Source: Neolewinella persica DSM 23188
GTDB taxonomy: Bacteria; Bacteroidota; Bacteroidia; Chitinophagales; Saprospiraceae
Direction: 5' to 3'
Assembly (NCBI RefSeq): GCF_000373105.1
Contig: NZ_KB890421.1
Location: 88,722 to 152,721 of the forward strand
DNA: 64,000 nt
Shown: positions 9,397-17,785 of the stretch, in pieces
How the letters are laid out: each line of letters starts with the position of its first letter
How positions within the stretch are numbered: position 1 is the first letter of the stretch
Notes under the pieces: generated by a model
The model's database searches: none
What the model was told of the DNA's origin: nothing
What the model saw: the letters and a program-made list of their open reading frames with translations, nothing else
Made by a program: the position numbers and the translations under genes

Positions 9397-9427
9397 TTGA
9401 CTCCTATAATAATTTAGCCTAAATTTG
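9397..9427 (+). promoter_or_regulatory. Bacteroidota-type promoter of the S24 peptidase gene
   Basis: TTG at 9397-9399 and TAAATTTG at 9420-9427, separated by 20 bases, fit the -33 (TTTG/TTG) and -7 (TAnnTTTG) boxes of the main Bacteroidota sigma factor. Transcription would begin near 9434, about 28 bases before the ATG at 9462, so the peptidase can be transcribed independently of the gene at 8720. Confidence 0.55.
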
Positions 9428-9459
9428 TATCAGTCACCTATGCTATGGTGAGCTTATAC
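9427..9459. promoter_or_regulatory. Operator-like imperfect inverted repeat over the start site
   Basis: GTATCAGTCACC on the left and GGTGAGCTTATAC on the right form an imperfect inverted repeat around TATGCTAT. It begins at the end of the -7 box and ends two bases before the S24 start codon. A protein bound here would block initiation. LexA-like S24 proteins often repress themselves, but this one lacks a visible helix-turn-helix, so the binder is unknown. Confidence 0.4.
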
Positions 9460-9461
9460 AA

Positions 9462-10091
9462 ATGATTAAAGGTCTAATCCCATATTGGCAAACCTTGTTT
9501 GCAGAGAGTCCTCTTAGCAAGTTTTTGAAAGAGGTAATCAATTCTTTTGATGAGGATGAGATCACTAGTGATGCCGTAATGCAACTTCATCGATTTACAC
9601 AGCTTGCGGAACTGAGAAAGGAAGGAGTAATCGATAGTGGAGATTATATTCAGCGATTATCTGAAATATCAAATTCAGGCAAGGAGATACTAAAGAAGAT
9701 AAATGAGAATTACCTCCCCATTCTTCCTATAAAAGCAGTCGCTGGGTTGGAATCTGGTCCGCACTATACAGTCGAGTATCATGACATAGAGGATTGGCGT
9801 CATCTTCCAAAAAGAAATTCAAACAAAAAAGTTGGAATCAGAGTTGATGGTGATAGTATGAATCCTATTTATGAGGATGGTGATGTCATCATGTGTAAAA
9901 AGGCAGTGATTGAGGAGATAACTGAAAGACAAGCCGTTATTGTTGTTTGTAAAGACAACAGCATTTTCTTGAAAAATATCAAGAAAGAAGGGAGTAAACT
10001 ATGGCTGAAGTCTTTGAATCCTGCTTTTGAACCGTTTCAGTTACACCTTAGAGAAATCTTAGAGATTTGGGCTGTTGAAACCAAGGTCTAG
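9462..10091 (+). CDS. S24 (LexA-type) peptidase with EAD-like N-terminal segment
   Basis: Protein of 209 residues. The C-terminal half is an S24 serine-lysine peptidase: nucleophile S132 in VDGDSMNP, general-base lysine probably K171 in IFLKNIK, and a candidate self-cleavage Ala-Gly bond (A94-G95 in KAVAGLESG) placed before the catalytic core as in LexA and phage repressors. The first 85 residues do not look like a helix-turn-helix; instead FTQLAELRKEGVIDSGDYIQ followed by an amphipathic helix resembles the second half of an EAD11-type domain, as in the protein encoded at 8720. That suggests a protease switch recruited by EAD contacts rather than by DNA. AT-rich composition supports transfer. 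Alternative: a diverged phage-type repressor remnant. Confidence 0.75.
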   Translation: MIKGLIPYWQTLFAESPLSKFLKEVINSFDEDEITSDAVMQLHRFTQLAELRKEGVIDSGDYIQRLSEISNSGKEILKKINENYLPILPIKAVAGLESGPHYTVEYHDIEDWRHLPKRNSNKKVGIRVDGDSMNPIYEDGDVIMCKKAVIEEITERQAVIVVCKDNSIFLKNIKKEGSKLWLKSLNPAFEPFQLHLREILEIWAVETKV

Positions 10092-10214
10092 AAAATTAGG
10101 CCTACACCACAGTGTTAATAAGGAATCCAATTGTTTAAAAAGTAGTGAGTTTTATCTGGGAATGTAATGGGACATGGATGTGTCAATTCTTACTTTCAGT
10201 ATAATGCAACCCTT

Positions 10215-10246
10215 TTGCTAACTGGGAAGTCGTTGGGGTAAATTTT
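10215..10246 (+). promoter_or_regulatory. Possible promoter of the serine hydrolase gene
   Basis: TTG at 10215-10217 and TAAATTTT at 10239-10246, with a 21-base spacer, resemble the Bacteroidota -33/-7 boxes with one mismatch. The site is 40 bases upstream of the ATG at 10287. The rest of the gap from 10092 shows nothing notable. Confidence 0.35.
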
Positions 10247-10286
10247 AGAAAATCTCTGAACAACTTTATAACCAACCATTCACCCA

Positions 10287-11769
10287 ATGAAAAACTTCAC
10301 TCTATTCTTTCTGCTTTCACTCCTGATCGGTTGCACGAGATCAGAAGAGACTTCTACTACAACAGCTCCTCCCGACCCCCTGGAATATTCCATGGAGCAC
10401 CTGGCAGGATTCCTCCTGGAGAATGAGGAGCTGAACGCCGTCTCCATTGGTATTTACCAGGATGAAAAAGTCAGAAAAGGTTATTTCGGGGAAATTGATC
10501 CTGGAAAAGGAAATGCCCCTACGGATGCATCACTGTTTGAAACCGCCTCAGTTACCAAGGCGTTTACCGGCATGCTGGTGGCGCAGGCGGTGTTGGATGG
10601 GAAACTAAACATTGAGGATGATGTGAGAGATTACCTGGAGGGAGAATACAAAGGACTGGAATTTGAAGGACGGCCCGTCAAAATTCGTGACCTGCTGACC
10701 CATTCCAGCGGGGTTCCCAGATCGGCTTCCCCGGTGTTCAATAAGATGTTCGCGGATGATGCTACGGAAGCAGATAGGTTGGCCATTCAAAACTATAAGA
10801 AAGAGGACCTTATTGCAGACCTTCAGGCATTCCAACTAACCACTTCTCCTGGCCTTGCCTACGATTACTCTCCGATTGTGGGACCGGAGATGGTTGCAAT
10901 GGCGCTGGAAAAAGTATACGGCAAAACCTACAATGAATTGCTTCAAACATTCATTTTTTGACAAGGCAGGTATGACCAATACTTTCATCCAAATTCCTGA
11001 AAACCGGAAAAATGACTTAATGACGGGCTATACCGATGATGGTCAGTTAACCTTCCCTTCGCCTGTTCCGCTGACGGGGGCCGGATACGGCCTGAAAACT
11101 ACCGTGTCGGACCTCTTGAAACTTGTCAAATATGTGCTTGAATCAGGTGATCCAGCCATAGACCTAATGAGAACACCATTGTTTGCGGACGAAGACGATG
11201 ATGAATATGGCTTCTTCTGGCTAGTCAATGGAACAGAAATTATGCATCGGGGTGGAGCGAAGGGAACTACACTTTGGCTAATCATTTTACCGGAGTATAA
11301 CGCAGGATATACCATTGTTTTCAATTCCAATGGTGATACATCGGACCAGCTAGTCAACAGAGCGGCGAACTACCTGTATGATGACATGGAGTTTTTTCCG
11401 AAGAAAAATCCCTATTTCGAACTTCGAAAGGCAATGCTTGAAAATACGGATGCCGGCATCACTTATTACCATAAGCTAAAGACCGACGAACCCGATAACT
11501 ACATTTTTGATGATCCTTACCTATTAAATAGAATCGGTTATGACCTATTGCAGATAGACAGGGTTTCATCGGCGATCAGCGTTTTTAAATTGCTGGTGGA
11601 CGAATTTCCTGAGTTAGCCAATGCCTATGACAGCCTGGGCGAAGGTTTTTTTATGAATGAGCAGTACGAGCTTTCCCTAAAAAATTACCAGCAGTCCTTA
11701 GTGCTGAATCCGGAAAATGAAAATGCTGTGACGATGATGGAGAAAATTGCGAAGGTAACGGATAAGTGA
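10287..11769 (+). pseudogene. Beta-lactamase-fold serine hydrolase with TPR tail, frameshifted
   Basis: A secreted lipoprotein (MKNFTLFFLLSLLIGC) of the class C beta-lactamase/DD-peptidase family split over two frames. The first part, to a TGA at 10959-10961, holds the SxxK motif SVTK and the YDYS motif at the YxN position. The second frame continues at once with FDKAGMTNTF and runs through MHRGGAKGTT to a TPR-like tail ending at 11769. Removing one T from the T6 run at 10954-10959 restores one protein of about 493 residues (LLQTFIFDKAGMTNTF). Either the gene is recently inactivated or the run was misread; both halves are otherwise undamaged, which favours a recent event or an error. Substrate unknown. 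Confidence 0.8.
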
Positions 11770-11845
11770 GGTCACTCATTTATGGAGTTTGCTTCACCTC
11801 CTGGCTTTATCTCCACAAGTGCCCGTTCCTTGCCTCTAATCGATT

Positions 11846-11931
11846 TTGCACCTGCGGCCGCGCCCCAAAAGCCTAAACTAGCTAAGTCGAACTTCAAGCC
11901 AGAGACTTTTGGGCCGCGGCCGCAGGTGCAA
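11846..11931. repeat. GC-rich dispersed repeat, inverted pair (copies 2 and 3)
   Basis: TTGCACCTGCGGCCGCGCCC at 11846-11865 and its inverted counterpart at 11911-11931 form a stem of about 26 bp, with CCAAAAG/CTTTTGG extending the match, around a loop of about 40 bases. The pair lies between the frameshifted hydrolase and the GMC dehydrogenase and could terminate transcription of the former. Confidence 0.8.
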
Positions 11932-11983
11932 GGGAAGTCAGATTAAGCATAAAACCCTACATTAGGGCCATTAACTCAAGTAT

Positions 11984-13684
11984 ATGGCCAATTTTAACAT
12001 CGACGCCCAAAAGGACGTCACCTATGATGCGATCGTTATCGGATCAGGAATCAGTGGCGGTTGGGCGGCGAAAGAACTTTGCGAAAAAGGACTAAAAACA
12101 TTGGTCCTGGAACGCGGACCCATCGTAGAGCACGTCATAGATTATCCTACTATGAACCTGGATCCCTGGGACATGGAGCTCCGGGGAGGGCTTACTCCCG
12201 AAGAGCAAGCCAAGCACTACAAGACGATGCGTACCGGCTTCGTGGGTAAGGATACGGAGCATTTCTGGGCCAACGACGAAGAGAACCCGTACACCGAAGT
12301 CAAACCCTTCCTTTGGGTTCGTGGCCATCAAATGGGGGGGCGTTCCCTGCTGTGGGGAAAGCAAACCTACCGATGGAGTGATCTGGATTTTGCGGCCAAT
12401 GCAAAGGATGGCCATGGTGTCGACTGGCCCATCCGCTACAAAGACATTGAACCGTGGTATACCTACGTGGAAAAATTTGCTGGCATTAGCGGAGAAGCAA
12501 TTGGCCTGCCACAGCTTCCTGACAGCCACTTTCTACCACCTATGGAGTTGAATTGTGTCGAGAAAAGCGTGAAGCAACGGCTGGAGAAGAACTTCCCCGG
12601 CCGGAACCTGATCATTGGCCGGGCGGCGCACCTGACCGTACCATTGAATGGCCGGGGGAAATGCCAGAACCGGAATCGCTGTAGCCGGGGCTGTCCTTAT
12701 GGGGCCTACTTCAGCAGCAACGCCGTTACCTTACCGGCCGCAAACGCTACGGGTAACCTGACCATACGACCCTATTCCATCGTTCAGTCGATTGTCTACG
12801 ACGATAAGCTTGGCAAAGCCACGGGCGTCCGCATCATCGATGCAGAAACGAATGAAGCCATCGTCTACAATGCGAAGATCATCTTCTGTAATGCCTCCGC
12901 CCTGAGCTCTACGCAGATTCTGCTGAATTCTACTTCCAGCCGTTTCGAAAACGGCTTGGGTAATGATAGTGGCGAATTGGGCCATAACCTGATGGACCAC
13001 ACCTACCGGATTGGTGCCATGGGCAAAGTGGAAGGCTTCGAAGACAAGTACTATAAGGGACGACGGCCGAACGGCATCTACATCCCCCGGTACGTTAACC
13101 TTGATGGCGGACCACAATCCGACAAATTTGTCCGGGGCTTCGGCTTTCAGGGCGGCGGCGGTCGTGGTGGCCATGCCGCCAATTTACCAGCAGTTGGTGC
13201 TGACCTCAAAAATCAACTGGTGAAACCAGGCCCGTGGGAATTCTTCATCACCGGCTTCGCCGAATGCTTACCATATCACGAAAACAAGATCAGTCTTAAC
13301 CGAGATGTGCTCGACAAATGGGGCCAACCCACTTTATCCATTGACGCGGAGTTTAAGGAGAATGAGCTGGCATTGAATAAGCAAATTCAGATCGATGCAG
13401 TGGAGATGCTCGAAAAATCCGGCGTTAAAGACGTTGTTGGTTTTGACAATGAGCACTACCCAGGCTTCGGTATCCACGAAATGGGGACCGCACGTATGGG
13501 CCGGGATCCGAAAACTTCCGTTCTGAACGGATTTAATCAGGTACATGCAGCGAAGAACGTTTTTGTGACGGACGGGGCCTGTATGACGTCTTCTTCCTGC
13601 GTAAACCCCTCGCTGACATATATGGCGATTACTGCCCGGGCAGCCGATCACGCCGTTACTGAACTCAACAAAAGAAATCTTTAA
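11984..13684 (+). CDS. GMC-family FAD oxidoreductase (sugar/alcohol dehydrogenase large subunit)
   Basis: Flavoenzyme of 566 residues of the glucose-methanol-choline family, the type that pairs with a gluconate 2-dehydrogenase subunit 3 protein. The N-terminal dinucleotide motif is VIGSGISGGWAAKELCEKG, followed by the GRSLLWG signature around residue 120, a cysteine-rich CQNRNRCSRGC stretch near residue 230, and the C-terminal active-site region GIHEMGTARMG and CVNPSLTYMAITARAA. It oxidises a sugar or polyol and passes electrons to a membrane acceptor; the substrate is not determinable. No signal peptide is visible; export by hitch-hiking on the twin-arginine signal of the partner encoded just downstream is a reasonable inference. 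Confidence 0.9.
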   Translation: MANFNIDAQKDVTYDAIVIGSGISGGWAAKELCEKGLKTLVLERGPIVEHVIDYPTMNLDPWDMELRGGLTPEEQAKHYKTMRTGFVGKDTEHFWANDEENPYTEVKPFLWVRGHQMGGRSLLWGKQTYRWSDLDFAANAKDGHGVDWPIRYKDIEPWYTYVEKFAGISGEAIGLPQLPDSHFLPPMELNCVEKSVKQRLEKNFPGRNLIIGRAAHLTVPLNGRGKCQNRNRCSRGCPYGAYFSSNAVTLPAANATGNLTIRPYSIVQSIVYDDKLGKATGVRIIDAETNEAIVYNAKIIFCNASALSSTQILLNSTSSRFENGLGNDSGELGHNLMDHTYRIGAMGKVEGFEDKYYKGRRPNGIYIPRYVNLDGGPQSDKFVRGFGFQGGGGRGGHAANLPAVGADLKNQLVKPGPWEFFITGFAECLPYHENKISLNRDVLDKWGQPTLSIDAEFKENELALNKQIQIDAVEMLEKSGVKDVVGFDNEHYPGFGIHEMGTARMGRDPKTSVLNGFNQVHAAKNVFVTDGACMTSSSCVNPSLTYMAITARAADHAVTELNKRNL

Positions 13685-13687
13685 GCC

Positions 13688-14281
13688 ATGAATAGAAGAG
13701 ATGCACTACGGAAAACCGGATTACTGGCGGGGGCCACCATGGCAGCCCCTTCCTTGCTGGCTTTACTCCAGTCTTGCCAGGCTGAACCCCGTGTCGATTG
13801 GCAACCCGAATTCCTGACGGAAGATGAAGCTGTTTTCGTGTCCTCTTTCGTTGATACGCTATTACCGCGCACGGATACGCCCGGTGCATTGGACGTGAAG
13901 GCGGATATGTTCATGGACAAGATATGGGCCCATACAGCCGATGAGGCCGGGCAGGCAGCCGTTCGGGCAGACATTGCGAAATTCAATACGGACTGCAAGG
14001 AGCAACACGGTAAACCCTTTGCCGAGCTAAGTGAAGGTGACCGTATGAAGGTACTAACGGCTGCGGAGTCCACCTCCCCAACCTTCAACGGAGGAGTGTG
14101 GGGGACAGCCGTCGGAAAGCAGGAACCCGTAGGCTTTTATCGATCCCTGAAGTCGATGGCCATATGGGCCTATTCCACTTCTGAAAAGGTAGGGACGGAA
14201 GTGCTTAATTATGATCCGATTCCCGGGGACTATATTGGTTGTTTGCCGCTGGAGGAGGTGGGGAACAAATGGAGCCTGTAA
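13688..14281 (+). CDS. Gluconate 2-dehydrogenase subunit 3 family protein
   Basis: Protein of 197 residues beginning with a twin-arginine-type signal (MNRRDALRKTGLLAGA) ending in a lipobox-like LLQSC. The remainder, with EDEAVFVSSFVDTLLPRTDTPGAL and a C-terminal YIGCLPLEEVG, is typical of the small subunit 3 family. It starts three bases after the stop of the GMC dehydrogenase gene, so the two form one operon and one complex. Its role is to carry the folded dehydrogenase out through the Tat system and anchor it. Confidence 0.9.
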   Translation: MNRRDALRKTGLLAGATMAAPSLLALLQSCQAEPRVDWQPEFLTEDEAVFVSSFVDTLLPRTDTPGALDVKADMFMDKIWAHTADEAGQAAVRADIAKFNTDCKEQHGKPFAELSEGDRMKVLTAAESTSPTFNGGVWGTAVGKQEPVGFYRSLKSMAIWAYSTSEKVGTEVLNYDPIPGDYIGCLPLEEVGNKWSL

Positions 14282-14355
14282 GCTGATTGGGCATTTTTTA
14301 GGATACCGACTATTCGCGGTGCCGACTGCAGGACAGATTCATGATGTTACTTTCA

Positions 14356-14374
14356 GGGCGCTTTCGCAGGTGCA
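14356..14374 (-). repeat. GC-rich dispersed repeat, copy 4
   Basis: GGGCGCTTTCGCAGGTGCA, an inverted, partly diverged copy of the intergenic repeat, between the dehydrogenase operon and the small membrane protein gene at 14438. Confidence 0.55.
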
Positions 14375-14437
14375 GGGGAAGGTAAAAGAGCACGCATTCC
14401 AACGGCTGTTTTCAGGTTTCTTTGCCATCTTCACCCC

Positions 14438-14707
14438 ATGACGACGATCCACATCACCTTCACCTATCTCTTGATTTTACTCTTTGCCCTCTTTCCTGTT
14501 TTTCTGGTCGGGATCGCTGAGGTTACCGGTAAGTGGCTGGGATGCAACATCAACGAAGGAGGAACGGATCCATGTATTCGCTTCGGATTCAATTTCGGCA
14601 GGGTATTGAACGGTATGATGGTTATGGGATGGCTGGTCTTACTTACCGGGCCGCTGGCACTATTAGCAGCAATAGGATTTACGACTTATTTGGTCTTGAA
14701 CAATTGA
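14438..14707 (+). CDS. Small two-helix membrane protein, unknown function
   Basis: Protein of 89 residues with two hydrophobic helices (about 8-28 and 60-84) separated by a short loop carrying two cysteines (GCNINEGGTDPC). Not recognised. Codon use and the clean ATG speak for a real gene; the dioxygenase frame downstream would overlap it if an earlier start were used there. Confidence 0.6.
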   Translation: MTTIHITFTYLLILLFALFPVFLVGIAEVTGKWLGCNINEGGTDPCIRFGFNFGRVLNGMMVMGWLVLLTGPLALLAAIGFTTYLVLNN

Positions 14708-14769
14708 TTACCTTACGGACCGATCAAACCCATAAAGCCTTGGCGATTAATTATTCTTTCGGTCTCCCC

Positions 14770-15327
14770 TTGAAAAACAATTTCGCGGAATACGTTTATT
14801 ACGACGGCCTGTTCCTGCCCCATGAGATCGACCGGATTTTAAACTTTTGGGATGACGACAAAACCATTAAAGCGGAGCTTACCGGCGATAAGGTACATGT
14901 AGATGAACTGCGAAAAAGTTCTGTCATGTGGATTGACGACGCTCCGGAAAATAGGTGGCTTTACCAAAAACTGGCTAGCTTGGCAGTAGCCTGTAATAAC
15001 GAGAGATACTGGTTTGATTTACTGGGATTCCATGAAGAACTTCAGTTAGCCCGATATTCAGAAGGCGACTTCTTTGATTGGCACCTGGATTTCGGGAAAG
15101 GCGGAATTTCCGCTCGTAAACTCAGCATGACCATTCAGCTATCGGATCCCGACGAGTACGAAGGCGGTGACCTGCAATTCATGATCAATCAGAACATCGT
15201 TACCGCCCCGCGGAAAAAGGGAACCATCATTATCTTCCCTTCCTTCATCATTCACCGGGTTACCCAGATCACCAGGGGAACGCGACAGTCTATTGTTGGT
15301 TGGGTAACCGGGCCGCCCTTCCGGTAG
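14770..15327 (+). CDS. 2-oxoglutarate/Fe(II) dioxygenase (PKHD/prolyl 4-hydroxylase-like)
   Basis: Fe(II)/2-oxoglutarate dioxygenase of about 185 residues. The iron ligands are visible as HLD in DWHLDFGKGG and the distal histidine in IIHRVTQITRGTR, with the arginine that binds 2-oxoglutarate ten residues later. LSMTIQLSDPDEYEGGDLQF is the typical strand between them. The frame is open from 14533, but that stretch lies inside the upstream membrane protein gene and reads unlike the family. The TTG at 14770 gives a family-like start (MKNNFAEYVYYDG), so I prefer it; the start is uncertain. The substrate may be a protein residue. Confidence 0.8.
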   Translation: MKNNFAEYVYYDGLFLPHEIDRILNFWDDDKTIKAELTGDKVHVDELRKSSVMWIDDAPENRWLYQKLASLAVACNNERYWFDLLGFHEELQLARYSEGDFFDWHLDFGKGGISARKLSMTIQLSDPDEYEGGDLQFMINQNIVTAPRKKGTIIIFPSFIIHRVTQITRGTRQSIVGWVTGPPFR

Positions 15328-15379
15328 TGAAGGATATCGGTAAGATGCTGGCGCTAAAAATTGGGCAAATAAGCTGTAA

Positions 15380-17731
15380 ATGAAAATATTCAATAATCTG
15401 AGTTTACCTTCCTGGCAGGTAGTCCGGGCCCAAACCGGGCAGGCCCTGCGCTGGATGCTAAGTAACAAGCTGAAGACGATCACCTACGTGACGGCTTTTG
15501 GACTAACCAGCCTCCTGCTTTTGATCGTATCCATTTGGCTGGGGCTGTTTGGGAAGTTGCCTTCCACCGATTCGCTCCGGCATTTACGCAACCCGGTTGC
15601 AACTACCATCTACGGCGCCAACAAAGAAGTGCTGGGCAGTTTTTACCTACAGAATCGGTCTAATGTAGATTCCTCAGAAGTAAATCAAATACTGAGGGAG
15701 GCACTCGTCTCGGTAGAAGATGTCCGCTTTTATGAGCATAATGGCATCGATTACCGTAGCCTGGGTCGCGTTTTGGTTAAATCAATTCTGATGGCGGATG
15801 CCAGTAGTGGGGGAGGGAGTACCATTACGCAGCAGATCGCGAAAAACGTATTTGGCCGAAAAAAACGATTCTTTTTCTCTACGCCCATCAACAAGATCCG
15901 GGAGATGTTCATCGCGCGGCGAATGGAAGAAGTATACAATAAAGATGAAATATTACTACTGTACCTGAACACGGTGATGTACGGCGAGAATCTTTTTGGA
16001 ATCGAAAAAGCGGCACATCGCTTCCTGAATAAAGTGCCGGCGAAGTTAGATCTACCCGAATCAGCCCTGCTGGTAGGGCTGTTACAGGCGCCAAATGCTT
16101 ATAATCCACGCAAGAACCCGGAGCGGGCCCTGAAACGACGTAACCTCGTTTTGTACCAAATGTACCGATACGGAAAGATTGACGAGGTGGCTTACGAAGC
16201 CGCAAAGAATAGTCCGCTGAAACTTAATTACCAACCAGCCAGGATTTCCACTACGAATGCGGCATATTATAAGGCTTTCCTGAGGAAAGAATTTGAAGCC
16301 TGGGCCGAAGAGTCTCCTAAACCGGATGGCTCCGTTTATGACCTGGACAGTGATGGATTAAAGATTTACACCTCTCTTCACCCGGCCATTCAGCTCTCTG
16401 CCGAAAAGGCACAGGAAGGGCACATGCGAAGGTTGCAAAAAGTATTCGCTGAAAACTGGGAGGTTTCCATCGAAGGTATCTCACGGGATAGTTTCCTGCG
16501 CAAGTTGATGTGGCAGGACCAGTATGCCCGGGATCTCAGTTCGCAAGGTCTGTCGCGAAAAGAGATTGAAGAGAAATTTGCCACCGCAAGTGAAAAGCAA
16601 ATATGGACCTGGGATGGTTTCCAGGACGTGAATATGACCTTTCGGAATTACATTATCCAGGAGCTTACTCGTTTGCATGCCGGTATTTTAGCACTTGACA
16701 ACCGGTCTGGGCGCATCCTGGCGTACGTTGGTGGTAACGACTATGATTACAGTCAGTATGACCAGATTAAACTTCCGCGCCAGGTTGGTTCTGTCTTTAA
16801 GCCGCTGGTATACCTTGCCGGACTACAAAGGGGCTTATCGCCGTGTGATTTCTATTCGAACCAGCGCCGTACTTATAGTCGTTACGAAGACTGGAGCCCA
16901 CGAAACGCTGATGGGAAATACGGTGGCAGCTATTCCATGTGGGGAGCTTTAACCAATTCAATCAATACAGTTTCTGCCGAAGTTATGCTGGCTACCGGAC
17001 CGGAGGCCGTCATCAAACTGGCCCAGCGGGCCGGGGTGGCGACTGAGATCCCTAAGGTACCTTCCATAGTGTTAGGGACGGCTGAGCTTACCCTGGAGGA
17101 GATGGTCGGGACCTACGCCTATATTGCTAATGGCGGAGGCAGTGTGGAGCCTTATTCCATTGTCCGGATCGAGGGTGAAGACGGAAAAGAAATTTATGCC
17201 AGGCCGTTTAGCGACGTTACCCGCAGAGAGCCGGCGGAGTCCTTCCAGCAAGTGAGAAAAATGATGCAATCCGTACTTACCGAAGGAACGGGCTCCAGGA
17301 TCAGTGCTTACAATATTCCCTACAACATCATTGGAAAAACCGGTACGACCCAGAATAATACGGACGGCTGGTTCATTGCCAGCTCTCCGGAAGTAACGGT
17401 AGGGGCCTGGGTAGGCACCATGGATAAAAGAATCCATTTTAATTCAACGCGGCTTGGCTCGGGGAGTAATACCGCTTTGCCGATGGTTGGCCGCGTTTTT
17501 GCCGATCTCAGCCTTTGGCGGACGCCGATAATCTCGAACTTTACCTATACCATTCCGGAATTTGACTGCGTAGCCAGCAGTGAACTCCCACCGGAGGAGG
17601 CAAAGCTTCTTGTCCCCGGAAAACCCGCAGCGGAAGTAATACCCGATAGTATGCGTACCGATTCGGTGAGTCCGTTGCTGGTACCGAAAGCAGAGCCGGT
17701 TCAGTCTTTAGCGGATACTCTGGGGACCTAA
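15380..17731 (+). CDS. Penicillin-binding protein 1A (bifunctional transglycosylase/transpeptidase)
   Basis: Class A PBP of 783 residues that polymerises lipid II and cross-links the glycan strands at the inner membrane. One membrane helix (about 35-55) is followed by a GT51 domain with the catalytic glutamate in SVEDVRFYEHNGIDY, then GGGSTITQQIAKN and RRMEEVYNKDEIL. The transpeptidase domain has SxxK as GSVFKPLVY, an SxN-type motif in TNSINTVS and KTGTT near residue 655. The C-terminus is a short proline-rich tail. It is monocistronic and convergent with the gene at 17786. Confidence 0.93.
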   Translation: MKIFNNLSLPSWQVVRAQTGQALRWMLSNKLKTITYVTAFGLTSLLLLIVSIWLGLFGKLPSTDSLRHLRNPVATTIYGANKEVLGSFYLQNRSNVDSSEVNQILREALVSVEDVRFYEHNGIDYRSLGRVLVKSILMADASSGGGSTITQQIAKNVFGRKKRFFFSTPINKIREMFIARRMEEVYNKDEILLLYLNTVMYGENLFGIEKAAHRFLNKVPAKLDLPESALLVGLLQAPNAYNPRKNPERALKRRNLVLYQMYRYGKIDEVAYEAAKNSPLKLNYQPARISTTNAAYYKAFLRKEFEAWAEESPKPDGSVYDLDSDGLKIYTSLHPAIQLSAEKAQEGHMRRLQKVFAENWEVSIEGISRDSFLRKLMWQDQYARDLSSQGLSRKEIEEKFATASEKQIWTWDGFQDVNMTFRNYIIQELTRLHAGILALDNRSGRILAYVGGNDYDYSQYDQIKLPRQVGSVFKPLVYLAGLQRGLSPCDFYSNQRRTYSRYEDWSPRNADGKYGGSYSMWGALTNSINTVSAEVMLATGPEAVIKLAQRAGVATEIPKVPSIVLGTAELTLEEMVGTYAYIANGGGSVEPYSIVRIEGEDGKEIYARPFSDVTRREPAESFQQVRKMMQSVLTEGTGSRISAYNIPYNIIGKTGTTQNNTDGWFIASSPEVTVGAWVGTMDKRIHFNSTRLGSGSNTALPMVGRVFADLSLWRTPIISNFTYTIPEFDCVASSELPPEEAKLLVPGKPAAEVIPDSMRTDSVSPLLVPKAEPVQSLADTLGT

Positions 17732-17764
17732 CGGGCCAATCTGCCTGCTTCTTAAACTTCCCCC

Positions 17765-17782
17765 TGCACCTGCGTCCGCGCC
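17765..17782 (+). repeat. GC-rich dispersed repeat, copy 5
   Basis: TGCACCTGCGTCCGCGCC, filling the short gap between two convergent genes (PBP1A and the DUF2306 protein). Confidence 0.65.
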
Positions 17783-17785
17783 TGA

